From an uncultured Hyphomicrobiales bacterium (GTDB taxonomy: Bacteria > Pseudomonadota > Alphaproteobacteria > Rhizobiales > CAJQND01): a DNA stretch of 23,327 nt. The DNA lies in NCBI GenBank assembly GCA_905479595.1, contig CAJQND010000290.1:1-23327 (forward strand), read 5' to 3'. Positions 7,776 to 16,328 of the stretch are shown one piece after another. Numbering within the stretch: position 1 is the first letter of the stretch; each line of letters begins with the position of its first letter. A program made the translations under genes and the position numbers. The notes below the pieces were generated by a model. It saw only the letters and a list, made by a program, of their open reading frames with translations, was not told the DNA's origin and searched no databases.

Positions 7776-8588
7776 ATGAAAGTCGTTATGTTGGCCGCCG
7801 GCATTGGCGCCAGACTTGGGCATGCAACTGCAGATGCTGTCCCCAAAGTCTTACTGCGTTTTGACGGCAAATCATTGCTGGAACGTCATATCGATATCTT
7901 CCGGCGGCAAGAGATCAGCGAACTGGTGCTCGGCGTAGGTTTCCATCACGATGACATCCAGCGGGAGATCGAGACCCTGGGTGCACAGAGTTTTGTGCGG
8001 ACCGTGTTCAATAAGGATTACGATCAAGGCAATATCGTTACGTTGTCGACACTTCGCGATGAAATCTGTTGTGGCGAGCCTGTTCTTCTCATGGACGCTG
8101 ACGTTCTTTATGATGAATGCTTGGTGGAATGTCTCGTCAATTCCCGGCATCAAAACTGTTTGCTTATTGATCGGGCTTTCGTTCCCGGCGATGAACCAGT
8201 CAAAATTTGCGTCCGCGATGGCGAGATTGTCGAGTTTCGTAAATGGTTGAGCGCCGAGTTCGATTTTTGTGGTGAATCGGTGGGATTTTTCAAGTTTTCT
8301 GCCGAAATCGCCGAGCAGATCATGCTTCAAACCGACCTCAGTCTTCGTCAGGGACGCCAGAATGAGCCCTATGAGGAGACGATCCGCGACGTTCTGCTGA
8401 CATCGCCGCGTGGCACATTCGCTTTCGAAGACATAACAGGCATGCCATGGATTGAAATCGATTTCGCCGTCGATATGGAACGTGCCAATAGCGAGATATT
8501 GCCGCGAATTTCAAAGGCAATTGACGATCGCAGTCTGGCCGGCATGATCCTCAAAAACAAAAGCCCAAGTTTGGTGCTGACACCATGA
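7776..8588 (+). CDS. LicC-like nucleotidyltransferase (probable CTP:phosphocholine cytidylyltransferase type)
   Basis: A 270-residue NTP-transferase. The nucleotide loop LAAGIGARLG is at residues 6-15, PK at 23-24, and the metal-binding DAD at 107-109. A second acidic pair in WIEIDFAVD (D229, D233) matches the LicC-like group that makes CDP-choline or related CDP-activated headgroups, rather than hexose-1-phosphate nucleotidyltransferases with their longer C-termini. The start is ATG 7776 with GGAG at 7766-7769; an in-frame TTG at 7764 overlaps that ribosome site and is rejected. The gene overlaps the LicD-like gene by 4 bases (ATGA), a strong sign of joint function: this protein makes the CDP-activated donor and the next transfers the phospho-headgroup. 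Choline kinase or uptake genes (licA, licB) are not in view. Aminoethylphosphonate or another alcohol phosphate remains possible as substrate. Confidence 0.8.
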   Translation: MKVVMLAAGIGARLGHATADAVPKVLLRFDGKSLLERHIDIFRRQEISELVLGVGFHHDDIQREIETLGAQSFVRTVFNKDYDQGNIVTLSTLRDEICCGEPVLLMDADVLYDECLVECLVNSRHQNCLLIDRAFVPGDEPVKICVRDGEIVEFRKWLSAEFDFCGESVGFFKFSAEIAEQIMLQTDLSLRQGRQNEPYEETIRDVLLTSPRGTFAFEDITGMPWIEIDFAVDMERANSEILPRISKAIDDRSLAGMILKNKSPSLVLTP

Positions 8589-9880
8589 TTGAGATTGAGT
8601 TTCCCGCCAACAACCAATTTGTCGCCGCGTTGATTGCCGCGAGTTTGTATTTTTTGACTTATGTGTCACTTGTCCGCTTGTTGCGGTATTGGCGCAATTG
8701 GTATCCTCCAACCCGCTCTTCATCTTTGATAACGGCAGGACTGGCACTTGCCACAGTTGCGTTTGTCTCATTTTCACCTCACGGATTGAGTTTGTTCGCC
8801 TTGGTTTTGGCTGCCGGATTTATGGCGTGCTTGTTCGGTATCATTGCAGCACCTGCTATTGCCTTTCTGCCGGGCGCCCCGCGGCCGGTTGTTGAGTTTT
8901 TTGCAAAGCATGGCGAACATGCAGGTTTGTGGATGATCCCACCTGCTATTCTCGCTGGATATGTGCTGCCGGATGCCAGGCTACTAGGAATGCTGGTAAC
9001 AGCAATGGCAATCGAGTTGGCGTGGTTTCTCCGGCGCAAAAGCACCGAGAGGAAATCATATCCGGTTGATGCCAGTGATCTGTTGGTTCTGCAGACGCAG
9101 GCAAAGGGCAACATAGAAAGTTTTGCAAAACAACACTCCATCAGGGAGTTGGAAATATCGCCTAATGGTGGTGTCAACTGGCTTGGCTGCACCAAGAACT
9201 CCCTGCCGTGCCCGCTCAGCCACTACATCCACCGTCTCGGTTTGAATACCCCACCCTGTTGCCGTGAGCACATTGCGGACCTGCGCCAGTTTGTGACCGG
9301 TTGCTTACGAGATATGGGTGCCATTCACTGGATCGATGGCGGCACGCTCTTAGGTGCTGTGCGGGAAAACGGTGCGCTTCTGGCCTGGGAGGATGATATC
9401 GATATATCCGTTTTGCTTGACGATGATACGACCTGGGAAACGCTCTGTGACACCATATCTCAACGCGGCTCGGAGGACGGTTACTATGTCGATATATTTG
9501 AAAACAAAACGTTTCTGACCATTTCTTACGACCGCCCGCAATCATGGCCATTTCGCTGGGAACGCAACCGAATGCGCGGTGAAATCCGACTCGACCTTGT
9601 CACCTACAGACATGCCACAAACAACGGCCAACCCGTCCTAGAAAGACAACTTTTGAAAGGTGCCATGCCGGTTATGCAGAGTGGATGGCATGGTGTGCCG
9701 AAAGAGATTATATTGCCGACGTCGATGATAAATTTTCTGGGATCTGACATCCCCTGCCCAAATCAATCCGAAGATTTCTTGCAAACTCTCTACGGTGATT
9801 TCCGAACCATCGAACTTACATACGTCGATAAAAACGCAGCCAAAACCCGCGCTGATATTGATCTGGAGCACGTCAATTAG
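8585..9880 (+). CDS. Membrane-anchored LicD-family phospho-headgroup transferase
   Basis: A 431-residue protein with two parts. Residues 1-150 contain about five hydrophobic helices (roughly 12-33, 47-66, 70-97, 113-130, 133-150). Residues about 185-420 are a LicD/fukutin-type nucleotidyltransferase-fold domain with GGTLLGAVRENG at 252-263 and the metal-binding EDDID at 269-273, followed by EIRLDLV at 333-339. LicD proteins transfer phosphocholine, or other phospho-groups, from a CDP donor to sugars of surface glycans. Cysteines 202, 209, 225 and 226 lie between the membrane part and the catalytic motif and could bind metal or form disulfides. The membrane domain is unusual, since many LicD proteins are soluble or peripheral. 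Because the acceptor would be a lipid-linked or envelope glycan, the anchor may place the active site at the inner membrane. The acceptor is unknown. Confidence 0.82.
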   Translation: MIEIEFPANNQFVAALIAASLYFLTYVSLVRLLRYWRNWYPPTRSSSLITAGLALATVAFVSFSPHGLSLFALVLAAGFMACLFGIIAAPAIAFLPGAPRPVVEFFAKHGEHAGLWMIPPAILAGYVLPDARLLGMLVTAMAIELAWFLRRKSTERKSYPVDASDLLVLQTQAKGNIESFAKQHSIRELEISPNGGVNWLGCTKNSLPCPLSHYIHRLGLNTPPCCREHIADLRQFVTGCLRDMGAIHWIDGGTLLGAVRENGALLAWEDDIDISVLLDDDTTWETLCDTISQRGSEDGYYVDIFENKTFLTISYDRPQSWPFRWERNRMRGEIRLDLVTYRHATNNGQPVLERQLLKGAMPVMQSGWHGVPKEIILPTSMINFLGSDIPCPNQSEDFLQTLYGDFRTIELTYVDKNAAKTRADIDLEHVN

Positions 9881-10161
9881 CATTCCAAGTTATCGCGGAA
9901 CAGTCGTTTGTCGCCGAACCTCGCCCTCAATCAACAAAACCCCTTTCACTCCCGTTCAGTTGGCGAGTTTTTCAACGGAAAAAGCCCCAAGCAGACCTGA
10001 TCTAAGGTAAACTGGTTTGTAGATATTGGGGTGCGGATGTTGCAGAGACAAAGAACTGACACAGGAACTATGTTTCATATTGCCTCTAAAAGACGTTTTT
10101 TGCTGGATAATTGCGCGACAGAGTGGCCACGCTGAGGGATCATCTGCTCTTAGCTGGTGAT

Positions 10162-11070
10162 CTAATCCGCGCTACCATTTGCCAGCCAATCTGCACATTC
10201 TGGCCCAAGCTCAGTAAGCACCATTTTTTCATAACGTAATATGTCTTCCGCAGTGAGGATGTCTCGCCAGCGTCCATTCGTTCCCTTATGAATAAATGTC
10301 TCCGCACCTCCGTCCCAAAATGCACCGCTCAACGGCACGCTTTGAGATGCATTTTCCTTCATGTAGCCAAATGTGCAATGTTCGACGATCCGATCCCATT
10401 TGTTTTCATCAATGGGAATTTCCAGAAAATCTGCTATCCGACGAATTTCTGCGGGCATATCTGCCTTCAGATCGGCAAAATGTACCATCAGTACATTTGA
10501 TAAATTACGGATTTTCCACCAGGTACTGACATTATCCCAAAATGACCAGATCGGAAAACCATCCTGATCCAGCCAATCCAGGAAATACTCACGGACCGGT
10601 TTTCCTGGAGGGTCAATGGGTGGCCCAACTCGTCCAGGTGTGTCATTTAGCGCTTGATACCAGGCGGCATTAGCATTGACATGATGGTTGTATAAACTCC
10701 AGAGCACATCGCGTCCGTCGCGGCCGATATAAATGTATTTGGCCTTCTGCGACATCACCAGCGCATCAACCGGCAAATGTGTTTTGAGGAATCGACGGTG
10801 GATTTGCCCCTCCACTTCGGCAAGCTTGATATCTTTCGGTGGGAGACGCAGGTCCATCCAGGGTGACATTTCAGCCACGCCAAGTCCTTCTTCGCCATTG
10901 AATATCAATTGGCTGAGTATCTGTTGCAGCCAGGTTGTCCCGGACTTGGCATAAGTCGCAATTATTATGTCGTCCTCGCGAAACTTGAAATCATTCCAAA
11001 TAGTAGAATCGAAATGATGATTATGTATTTCTCTTAGCTTTTTGGGGACGGCATTGGATTGAGTTGGCAT
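10162..11070 (-). CDS. PAPS-dependent cytosolic-type sulfotransferase
   Basis: A 302-residue member of the Sulfotransfer_1 (SULT-like) family, full length. The 5'-phosphosulfate loop is TYAKSGTTWLQ at 39-49, the likely catalytic histidine is H98 in KTHLP, and the 3'-phosphate motif is YIGRDGRDVLWSLYNHH at 114-130. The C-terminal KGTNGRWRD at 262-270 corresponds to the RKGxxGxWK PAPS-binding segment. It transfers sulfate from PAPS to an alcohol, phenol or amine; no signal peptide is visible. The gene is solitary, in AT-richer DNA beside a decayed oxidase gene, and looks acquired. Supplying PAPS needs APS kinase, which is not in this window; the Sat gene 7 kb away makes APS. Acceptor unknown. 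Confidence 0.93.
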   Translation of the reverse strand: MPTQSNAVPKKLREIHNHHFDSTIWNDFKFREDDIIIATYAKSGTTWLQQILSQLIFNGEEGLGVAEMSPWMDLRLPPKDIKLAEVEGQIHRRFLKTHLPVDALVMSQKAKYIYIGRDGRDVLWSLYNHHVNANAAWYQALNDTPGRVGPPIDPPGKPVREYFLDWLDQDGFPIWSFWDNVSTWWKIRNLSNVLMVHFADLKADMPAEIRRIADFLEIPIDENKWDRIVEHCTFGYMKENASQSVPLSGAFWDGGAETFIHKGTNGRWRDILTAEDILRYEKMVLTELGPECADWLANGSAD

Positions 11071-11329
11071 ATCTACACCTTCCAGGTTTCAATACGTTGC
11101 TTTTATTTGAACGCTTTAAGCTTGCAGACTACCAGTCAATTTCCCAATTGTCTCTGACCGCACTTTGCGCGGCTATAGAATTAAAGCACATTTTGAATTT
11201 GGATTCTGCAGAAAGGAACCTTTTGATTTAAAATCTACTTGGTTGCGCACCTTTGGCACACAAATCCCTTGCTGTTTCAGTGTGCCACCATTGTTACTTC
11301 AGGAAACACACATCTGCATTCAGGCTGTG

Positions 11330-11612
11330 CTAGGAACCATTGGAATGTCTGAAAAGACCTGTGGGTTCAATCGATAGCCGCCAATAGCTGACATGGCCGC
11401 TGCCAGTCCAAGCACGCCCGCCAATGCGGTCTGCAGCTTCCATGACAACAACAGATTTGCCTTCCTCAATAAATGTAAGCGCGGCTGCAATACCGGCAGA
11501 CCCTGCACCAATCACCACAACGTCCGGATTGCGGGATAATTCCTGCGCATAGGCATGCGACACCGAAAGCGCGAGTGTTCCGGTAAGAATGGAACGCGCG
11601 GGAATTGGTCAT
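11330..11612 (-). pseudogene. Truncated FAD-dependent amine-oxidase-like gene, N-terminal remnant
   Basis: A minus-strand frame from about 11593 down to 11405 encodes a signal-peptide-like stretch ending in HAYAQ, then the FAD-binding VVVIGAGSAGIAAALTF, an EGKSVVVMEAADR segment and GGRAWT, the classic start of flavin monoamine-oxidase-type proteins. After GGRAWT the similarity stops and the frame runs to a stop at 11330 with no further recognisable domain, so several hundred codons are missing. The likely original ATG is at 11610-11612, but it is one frame away from the signal peptide: reading ATG ACC AAT TCC CGC GCG TTC and skipping one C joins the two. Both a 5' frameshift and a 3' truncation therefore mark it as non-functional. 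Confidence 0.75.
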
Positions 11613-11699
11613 ACAGATAGGTTGAATTGCGTTACGCTGGTGTCCGCCAGCTTTATTCTGACAGGACCGTCAACGTGGCCATTCTCAAGGATTGATATT

Positions 11700-12395
11700 A
11701 TGTTTCCCATTAGTACAAAACTATTTGCCCTGTTCTCGTTGTTAGTCTTTTCCTTTTCGCACCAGGCATGGGCTCAGCGCGCACCTACCGCTACTGAAAT
11801 CAACAATTACATCGGGTTGCAAAAAGCAGCACACGAAAACGATCTGGTGACTTTGAAAAAGTTGATTGCTGATGGTGCGGCTCTGGATGAACGCGACAGT
11901 TATGGCCGAACGCCTGCCCATATCGCGGCATTTGCCTCGAATGACGAGATTGTTCGTTCTCTGGCTGAAGCAGGTGCTGACATGAACGCCCTAGAAATGG
12001 GTATTTATGATGTGGTTACAATTGCTGCAGTCGCCAACGACCCGGAACTGGTCTCGCTTGCGATCGAAGTTGGAAATGATCCTGGCCTGATCACAAGCAT
12101 CTATCACGGTACCGCACTTATCGCTGCTGCACATCTCGGTCACCATGAAGTTGTCAAGCGATTGGTCAAGGCAGGCGCGCCGCTCAATCACGTCAACAAT
12201 TTGAACTGGACCGCGCTGATAGAAGCGGTTGTGCTGGGCGATGGTGGCTCTAATCATATTGAGACTGTGAGAGTATTGGTCGAAGCAGGCGCTGACATTT
12301 CAATTGGTGATCGGGACGGCGTTAAACCTTTGCAACACGCTGTGTCTCGCGGTTACGACGAAATCGCCAAGATCATTCGCGGCACAATGCAATAG
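11700..12395 (+). CDS. Exported ankyrin-repeat protein
   Basis: A 231-residue protein. Residues 1-26 form a signal peptide (FALFSLLVFSFS core, cleavage likely after AWAQ), so it should be periplasmic or secreted. About five ankyrin units follow; clear ones are GRTPAHIAAFASNDEIVRSL at 69-88, GTALIAAAHLGHHEVVKRLV at 137-156, WTALIEAVVLG at 170-180 and GVKPLQHAVSRGYDEIAKII at 207-226. Ankyrin repeats bind other proteins and no catalytic domain is present. The frame is open back to 11589, but AAGGA at about 11687-11691 with an 8-base gap points to ATG 11700. It is divergent from the FAD-oxidase remnant 88 bases away; it may once have partnered that enzyme, as small exported ankyrin proteins often sit beside redox enzymes. 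Partner unknown. Confidence 0.88.
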   Translation: MFPISTKLFALFSLLVFSFSHQAWAQRAPTATEINNYIGLQKAAHENDLVTLKKLIADGAALDERDSYGRTPAHIAAFASNDEIVRSLAEAGADMNALEMGIYDVVTIAAVANDPELVSLAIEVGNDPGLITSIYHGTALIAAAHLGHHEVVKRLVKAGAPLNHVNNLNWTALIEAVVLGDGGSNHIETVRVLVEAGADISIGDRDGVKPLQHAVSRGYDEIAKIIRGTMQ

Positions 12396-12622
12396 ATCGT
12401 CTTTCAACAATGCCCACTTTGGCCGTGCCAAAGGAGCATAAAGCAGACAGCATGAGTGGATAGAAATCTTTGGACTGATCCCGCAGATTAAAAGCGTTGC
12501 ATTCGTCGCTTGCGTTGGCGACTTGGGAGCAGGGAACAATTTTTGTTGCATTTCGATGATTAAATTAAGTACTCTTAAAAGACATGCTGCGCAGTTTTCG
12601 ATTGCCATTGATGAGGGTATCC

Positions 12623-12781
12623 ATGAGCGACAAAAAGAGCATACAGAAAGTTCCCGAAGGAGAGTCGCGCTGTTTCAAGACACGCCAGATGAAGCCTACA
12701 AAAGAGGGCTTTGTCGGGTATGAAACAATCTGGGAACCTTTTCATAAAGAAGTGAAATACAAAACCCCGAAACAACCATAG
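12623..12781 (+). CDS. Small 52-residue hypothetical protein upstream of aprM
   Basis: An ORF of 52 codons starts at ATG 12623 with GAGGG 6 bases upstream. The product is hydrophilic and basic, rich in Lys and Pro, with one cysteine (residue 17) and an aromatic FVGYETIWEPF segment at about 30-40. No signal peptide, membrane helix or known domain is seen. It lies 113 bases before aprM on the same strand, so it could be the first gene of the apr unit or a chance ORF. The good ribosome site favours it being real. Confidence 0.4.
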   Translation: MSDKKSIQKVPEGESRCFKTRQMKPTKEGFVGYETIWEPFHKEVKYKTPKQP

Positions 12782-12828
12782 GCGTCATTGCGCAGTAAAG
12801 GCTAGTCAACCGTCTGTTTTATCTCGTG

Positions 12829-12844
12829 CAAACTAGTAAGTTTG
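12829..12844. promoter_or_regulatory. Inverted repeat upstream of aprM, possible operator
   Basis: CAAACT at 12829-12834 and AGTTTG at 12839-12844 are exact inverted copies separated by AGTA. The element lies about 50 bases before the aprM start, inside the only intergenic region ahead of the apr genes, where a dimeric regulator could bind. It is short, so chance is quite possible. Confidence 0.3.
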
Positions 12845-12894
12845 AACCATTGCTCGCTAGGTTTAGTTGGCTGGGGAAAGCCTAATTGGAGCAA

Positions 12895-13749
12895 ATGATT
12901 GTGAGTTTTATGATGAACCCTTTTGCTACACTTTCGAGCACAATACCGGAAGCATTTTTTCAAAGCTTTGTTGTTGTGATGCTTTTACTTGTAGTGTTCG
13001 GAACTATTATTGATGTATTGCACAAAAAAAGCGCCCAATTCTTCTTTGATAACGCCCAAAAGGCAAAGGAAGCGCGCGTCAGATCTCTCGATAGCGCGCA
13101 AGTGGGTTCGATCGCAGTTCAGACCGTTGCTGTTGACGTCCTGACATCAGCGGAGTTCTGCAATCCAAAGCGAAGATTGGCACATCTTCTCACAATGTAT
13201 GGTTTTGTGTGTTTTGTTGTCGCCACTTTTATTCTGGTGTTTTTCTACCCAACCTCGGTGGCGTCGACGCCGCTAGTGTGGCCTCTTTTGTGGCACGTCG
13301 GCGCGTTGATGGTTTGTATTGGCGGGTTTTGGTTCTGGTTCTTTATCCGGGTTGATGTGGCGGCAGAAGGCAATCGATGGTACCGCGTCGTGCGCGCGGA
13401 TCTGTTCATTCTTTCGCTGCTGGCGACGACACTGTTTGCGCTGCTCTGGTCCATATCACAAGCAAATGGCTTGAATGGATGGAGTACTATTTTCCTGGGG
13501 CTGTTCATTCTTTCAAGCGTGGTTCTTTTTGGCGGAGTGTTGTGGTCGAAGTTCGCCCACATGTTCTTTAAACCTGCTGCGGCTTTCCAAAAGCGGATCG
13601 CCAAAGCTGACGGCTCCCTGGACAACCTGCCCAAACCGGCTGACAGAACAGACCCGGCAGACCGTGACAGGCACTCCATGGAGCTGTTGAAAGATGCGCC
13701 GCTTAACATGGGGCTGGGCATTAAGCGTGAAAAACCACAGCACTTCTAG
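12895..13749 (+). CDS. aprM: AprM, membrane subunit associated with APS reductase
   Basis: A 284-residue membrane protein with about five hydrophobic helices (roughly 22-41, 99-118, 129-151, 168-187, 198-217) and a polar C-terminal tail of about 60 residues. H97, H134 and H222, at or near helix ends, are candidate heme ligands. AprM is the predicted membrane anchor and electron acceptor partner of AprBA in sulfur-oxidising bacteria that lack QmoABC, passing electrons from sulfite oxidation to the quinone pool. Its position immediately before aprB and aprA fits that role. The start is uncertain: GGAG at 12888-12891 is only 3 bases from ATG 12895 but 9 from GTG 12901, and TTG 12886 overlaps it. 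The identification rests on topology, size and position. Confidence 0.8.
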   Translation: MIVSFMMNPFATLSSTIPEAFFQSFVVVMLLLVVFGTIIDVLHKKSAQFFFDNAQKAKEARVRSLDSAQVGSIAVQTVAVDVLTSAEFCNPKRRLAHLLTMYGFVCFVVATFILVFFYPTSVASTPLVWPLLWHVGALMVCIGGFWFWFFIRVDVAAEGNRWYRVVRADLFILSLLATTLFALLWSISQANGLNGWSTIFLGLFILSSVVLFGGVLWSKFAHMFFKPAAAFQKRIAKADGSLDNLPKPADRTDPADRDRHSMELLKDAPLNMGLGIKREKPQHF

Positions 13750-13791
13750 AAAACGCCCTTTTAAGAATACTTTGAATAAAGAGGAATTTTG

Positions 13792-14271
13792 ATGCCAACC
13801 TTCGTTTACATGACCAGATGCGATGGCTGCGGGCACTGTGTCGATATCTGCCCGTCCGACATCATGCATATCGATCCGAAGTATCGTCGTGCTTACAATA
13901 TCGAGCCCGACATGTGTTGGGAGTGCTATTCCTGCGTGAAAGCCTGTCCGCAATTCGCGATTGACGTTCGAGGATATGCTGACTTCGCACCGCTGGGGCA
14001 CAGCGTCCGCGTGCGCCGCGAAGAAGAAAAGGGCACGATCGCCTGGAAGGTCAAGTTCCGTGACGGTACGGAAAAGGAATTCTTGTCGCCGATAACAACA
14101 AAGCCGTGGGGCACATGCATTCCTGAACTGGCCGAAGTTCCCGGCCCTGATAAAGAAATGCGCGATAGCCAGTTATTATACAGTGAGCCCAAATATATCC
14201 GCATGGATGAGGACGGTTTGCACACCTTGCAGTCCAATGGGCTGACAATGAAAAAAGGGGTTTACTACTGA
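13792..14271 (+). CDS. aprB: Adenylylsulfate reductase beta subunit (ferredoxin-like)
   Basis: A 159-residue iron-sulfur protein. Two four-cysteine motifs bind two [4Fe-4S] clusters: C10-C13-C16-C20 (CDGCGHCVDICP) and C42-C45-C48-C52 (CWECYSCVKACP). The remaining beta-rich part and tail wrap AprA in known structures. It carries electrons between the AprA flavin and the membrane partner. GAGG at 13781-13784 sits 7 bases before ATG 13792; the in-frame TTG at 13789 is too close to be the start. Its TGA overlaps the aprA ATG by one base, so the subunits are translationally coupled. Cytoplasmic, at the membrane face with AprM. Confidence 0.96.
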   Translation: MPTFVYMTRCDGCGHCVDICPSDIMHIDPKYRRAYNIEPDMCWECYSCVKACPQFAIDVRGYADFAPLGHSVRVRREEEKGTIAWKVKFRDGTEKEFLSPITTKPWGTCIPELAEVPGPDKEMRDSQLLYSEPKYIRMDEDGLHTLQSNGLTMKKGVYY

Positions 14272-16172
14272 TGGCATATAAAACCGTCGTCGAAGATGAC
14301 ATTGATGTTCTTGTCGTTGGAGGGGGCCTTGGCGGTAGTGGCGCGGCTTGGGAAGCCAGGTTCTGGGGCCAAGACAAGAAAATCATCGTGGCCGAGAAAG
14401 CCAATATTGATCGTTCTGGCGCCGTTGCGCAGGGGTTGTATGCGATCAACTGTTACATGGGCACTCGGTGGGGTGAAAATAACCCGGAGGACCATGTCCG
14501 CTACGCACGTATCGACCTAATGGGGTTGGTGCGTGAAGACTTGTTGTTCGATATGGCCCGCCATGTTGATTCAACGGTGCACCAGTTTGAAGACTGGGGG
14601 CTGCCGATCATGAAGAACCCGGAAACCGGGGCCTATCTGCGTGAAGGGCGATGGCAGATTATGATTCATGGTGAGTCCTACAAGCCAATTGTGGCTGAGG
14701 CCGCCAAGAAATCAGCGGACAAAATATACAATCGGATCTGCGTTACCCATCTGCTGATGGACGATGCAAAGGATAACCGGATTGCAGGTGCTGTCGGGGT
14801 CAATGTTCGCACCGGTGACTATCATGTTTTCAAATCCAAGACTGTTATCGTTGCCGCCGGTGGGGCGTCCAACATATTCAAGCCGCGCTCGGTCGGTGAG
14901 GGTGCCGGTCGTACCTGGTACGCGCCCTGGTCATCAGGGTCTGCATATGGACTTATGATCGATGCAGGCGCCAAGATGACGCAAATGGAAAACCGGATCG
15001 TGCTGGCACGTTTCAAGGACGGTTATGGCCCGGTCGGCGCTTATTTTTTGCATCTGAAAACCTATACACAAAACGGGCTGGGCGAAGAGTACGAATCCAA
15101 TTGGTTCCCGTCACTCCAGAAAATGGTCGGCAAGGAATACCTTGATCCGGAGTTATCACACCTGACACACAGACCTATTCCTACGTGTCTCCGCAATCAT
15201 GCTCTGATCAGCGAAGTTAATGCCGGCCGCGGCCCCATCCACATGGTAACTATGCATGCATTCCAGGATCCTCACCTTGAAGAGGTCGGTTGGGAAAACT
15301 TCCTCGGAATGACTATCGGCCAAGCGGTGCTGTGGGCCGCCACTGACGTGGACCCAAAGAATGAAAACCCCGAACTGACTACTTCCGAGCCCTATGTCAT
15401 GGGCTCGCACGCAACTGGTGCAGGCGGCTGGGCAAGCGGTCCGGAGGATGTGTCGCCCCCGGAATACTTCTGGGGTTATAATCGAATGATGACGATTGAT
15501 GGTTTGTTCGGCGCCGGCGATGCCGTTGGAGGCACGCCACATGCCTTTTCGTCAGGGTCGTTTACCGAGGGCCGTCTTGCCGCTAAAGCGGCTTGCAAGT
15601 ACGTAGATGATGGCAAGGCAGACGGTATCGTTGTGTCTGAAGAACAAATCGAAAACCGCAAGATCGAAATTTACAAACCGCTAGAGCGCTACAAGAAATA
15701 CCGTAATGAAATTGTGGCCGGGACCGTAAGTCCAAGCTACATCCATCCAAAGCAGGGTCTGGATCGGCTGCAAAAGCTGATGGATGAATACTGCGGGGGT
15801 GTGACCGTCAGCTATATGACGAACGAAAAGCTCTTAAACATCGGCCTGAAAAAACTCAAAATCATGGAAGAGGACCTTGAGTGTCTGGCGGCGAAAGATC
15901 TACATGAGCTGCTGCGGGCGTGGGAGCTGAAGCATCGGCACCGCACCGCTGAGTGCGTCACGCAACACACCCTGTTTCGCAAGGAGACACGGTGGCCAGG
16001 TTACTATTATCGCGGCGACGCTATGAAGGTGGACGATGAAAACTGGCACGTACTGACGGTTTCGCGCCGTGATCCAGCCACTGGTGAATATACCATGGAG
16101 AAGGCACCTTGCTATCATCTGGTTGATGGGGACGAAGAGGAACCCGGTGCCAAGAAAGCGGCGAAAGTATAG
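14271..16172 (+). CDS. aprA: Adenylylsulfate reductase alpha subunit (flavoprotein)
   Basis: A 633-residue FAD enzyme of the fumarate-reductase/succinate-dehydrogenase flavoprotein superfamily. The FAD dinucleotide motif VLVVGGGLGGSGAA is at about 13-26 and the flavin/substrate segment RSGAVAQGLYAIN is at 48-60. Later blocks include GGASNIFKPRSVGEGAGRTW and FGAGDAVGGTPHAFSSGSF, and the C-terminal helical and capping region ends in an Ala/Lys-rich tail. It catalyses interconversion of sulfite plus AMP with APS. With AprM and Sat present and no dsr reductase genes in view, the direction is probably sulfite oxidation. Length and every conserved block look intact. Phylogenetic lineage cannot be judged by eye. 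Confidence 0.97.
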   Translation: MAYKTVVEDDIDVLVVGGGLGGSGAAWEARFWGQDKKIIVAEKANIDRSGAVAQGLYAINCYMGTRWGENNPEDHVRYARIDLMGLVREDLLFDMARHVDSTVHQFEDWGLPIMKNPETGAYLREGRWQIMIHGESYKPIVAEAAKKSADKIYNRICVTHLLMDDAKDNRIAGAVGVNVRTGDYHVFKSKTVIVAAGGASNIFKPRSVGEGAGRTWYAPWSSGSAYGLMIDAGAKMTQMENRIVLARFKDGYGPVGAYFLHLKTYTQNGLGEEYESNWFPSLQKMVGKEYLDPELSHLTHRPIPTCLRNHALISEVNAGRGPIHMVTMHAFQDPHLEEVGWENFLGMTIGQAVLWAATDVDPKNENPELTTSEPYVMGSHATGAGGWASGPEDVSPPEYFWGYNRMMTIDGLFGAGDAVGGTPHAFSSGSFTEGRLAAKAACKYVDDGKADGIVVSEEQIENRKIEIYKPLERYKKYRNEIVAGTVSPSYIHPKQGLDRLQKLMDEYCGGVTVSYMTNEKLLNIGLKKLKIMEEDLECLAAKDLHELLRAWELKHRHRTAECVTQHTLFRKETRWPGYYYRGDAMKVDDENWHVLTVSRRDPATGEYTMEKAPCYHLVDGDEEEPGAKKAAKV

Positions 16173-16328
16173 GAAAACGTAAGTAGGTAATTAAAATGAA
16201 AGCCGCACTGGCATGGAATTTATGCTTGGTGTCCGCTTAGAGCGTGCAAAAAACAGCGGTTCGAATATTGATCTTCAGCCAGCAGTTGATATCGATTGCA
16301 AACCTCTCATGGGATAGTGAATCTACAA

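Noticed and set aside
11165..11377. 70-codon plus-strand ORF between the sulfotransferase and the ankyrin gene
   Set aside because: No ribosome site, odd composition and overlap with the FAD-oxidase remnant; no recognisable protein.
16196..16240. 14-codon ORF after aprA
   Set aside because: Too short, with no supporting signal; treated as intergenic.
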